This document shows positions 63,804 to 64,000 of a stretch of DNA of 64,000 nucleotides, piece by piece (the stretch's first letter is position 1; the number at the start of each line of letters is the position of its first letter). The notes under the pieces are model-generated. The model was not told the DNA's origin and searched no databases. It saw only the letters and a list, made by a program, of their open reading frames with translations. The stretch is taken from the NCBI GenBank assembly GCA_017544805.1, contig JAFYDK010000116.1, positions 22,946 through 86,945 of the forward strand. Reading direction: 5' to 3'. The position numbers were made by a program, and so were the translations under genes. Source of the DNA: Bacteroidales bacterium. Lineage in GTDB: Bacteria; Bacteroidota; Bacteroidia; Bacteroidales; UBA3824.

Positions 63804-63979
63804 AGTGTTTTTTTATCACGAAAAAATGTAGTGCAGATTGTTAAAAAAAATATGTGATGTACCCATTGGCGGAATAAAAATTTATAATAATTAAGAATAA
63901 ATTTATATAAAAAAGTTGTACAATTAACGGATTTTCAGTAATTTAAAGGTGTCAAAAATAAAAAAAAACATTCAATCCT

Positions 63980-64000
63980 ATGTACAACTTCAAGGCAAAA
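63980..64000 (+). CDS. Possible start of a further gene, cut by the window end
   Basis: ATG at 63980 followed by six sense codons (MYNFKAK). Too short to judge; 63804-63979 is AT-rich and shows only a weak TTG/TAATTTAA pair (63916-63918, 63939-63946). Confidence 0.2.

Noticed and set aside
1..64000. CRISPR arrays, insertion sequences, prophage genes, rRNA
   Set aside because: No arrays of regular repeats, transposases, integrases or phage structural genes were found in either strand. Repeats seen are short hairpins or the 18-base tandem in the lysozyme tail.

Overview
The window reads as an AT-rich chromosome segment of a Bacteroidetes bacterium, probably Bacteroidales. Supports are promoter boxes of the Bacteroidetes type (TTTG, 18-21 bases, TAnnTTTG) ahead of many genes, a Gram-negative envelope toolkit (KDO cytidylyltransferase-like enzyme, a Wzi-like outer-membrane barrel with a WecA-like transferase, an alpha-oxoamine-synthase paralogue), YfhO and flippase-like membrane proteins, and lipoprotein or secreted GH43 and GH27 glycosidases. 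Most of the window is ordinary housekeeping: ubiX, dusB, nadB, ruvB, frr, pyrH, rpoN, metF, rnhB, asnA, gltX, leuS, prs, one PhoR/PhoB-type two-component pair, a SLC13 transporter and a tRNA-Leu(CAA). I saw no phage, insertion sequence, CRISPR array or rRNA.

Layout. 1-4.3 kb: the end of a CvfB-like gene, then a sigma-like protein, a single-pass membrane protein and a large TPR/WG-repeat membrane protein. 4.4-8.3 kb: outer-membrane barrel plus ubiX, a GH24 lysozyme gene split by one in-frame TGA, and a GH43 lipoprotein. 8.3-20 kb: dusB, two-component system, nadB, Wzi-like/WecA-like pair, SDR, ruvB, tRNA-Leu and two tandem flippase-like proteins. 20-30 kb: frr, a PAS-SpoIIE phosphatase, a U32 protein, an Ldh-family enzyme, pyrH, an alpha-oxoamine synthase paralogue without its PLP lysine, and rpoN. 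30-38.3 kb: a four-gene minus-strand operon of very unusual proteins. 38.4-43.5 kb: a periplasmic-binding-protein/SpoIIE fusion and a HAMP-GAF-PAS sensor ending in a degenerate hemerythrin domain. 43.5-58.5 kb: metF, GH27, rnhB, asnA, YfhO, gltX, kdsB-like, SLC13, leuS, prs. 58.6-63.8 kb: a compact accessory locus.

Two loci are the best candidates for an undescribed system. (1) 58,994-63,803: a DIP1984-family gene, followed 4 bases later on the same strand by a 113-nt tRNA-like RNA candidate, is divergently transcribed from a four-gene operon made of two paralogous unknown proteins, a MoxR-type AAA+ ATPase and a VWA protein whose N-terminal metallopeptidase-like motif is degenerate. Back-to-back promoters drive both sides. 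A role in RNA surveillance, repair or stress is my inference. (2) 30,201-38,330: three proteins share a new-looking N-terminal domain of about 150 residues, coupled to Ig-like repeats, transmembrane segments, or a subtilisin protease with an intact triad; a fourth carries Ig-like repeats and a beta/gamma-crystallin-like end. This looks like a membrane-anchored multiprotein assembly. Smaller points are several pseudo-enzyme or degenerate-site proteins: the synthase lacking its lysine, the hemerythrin lacking three iron ligands, and the SDR lacking its YxxxK lysine.
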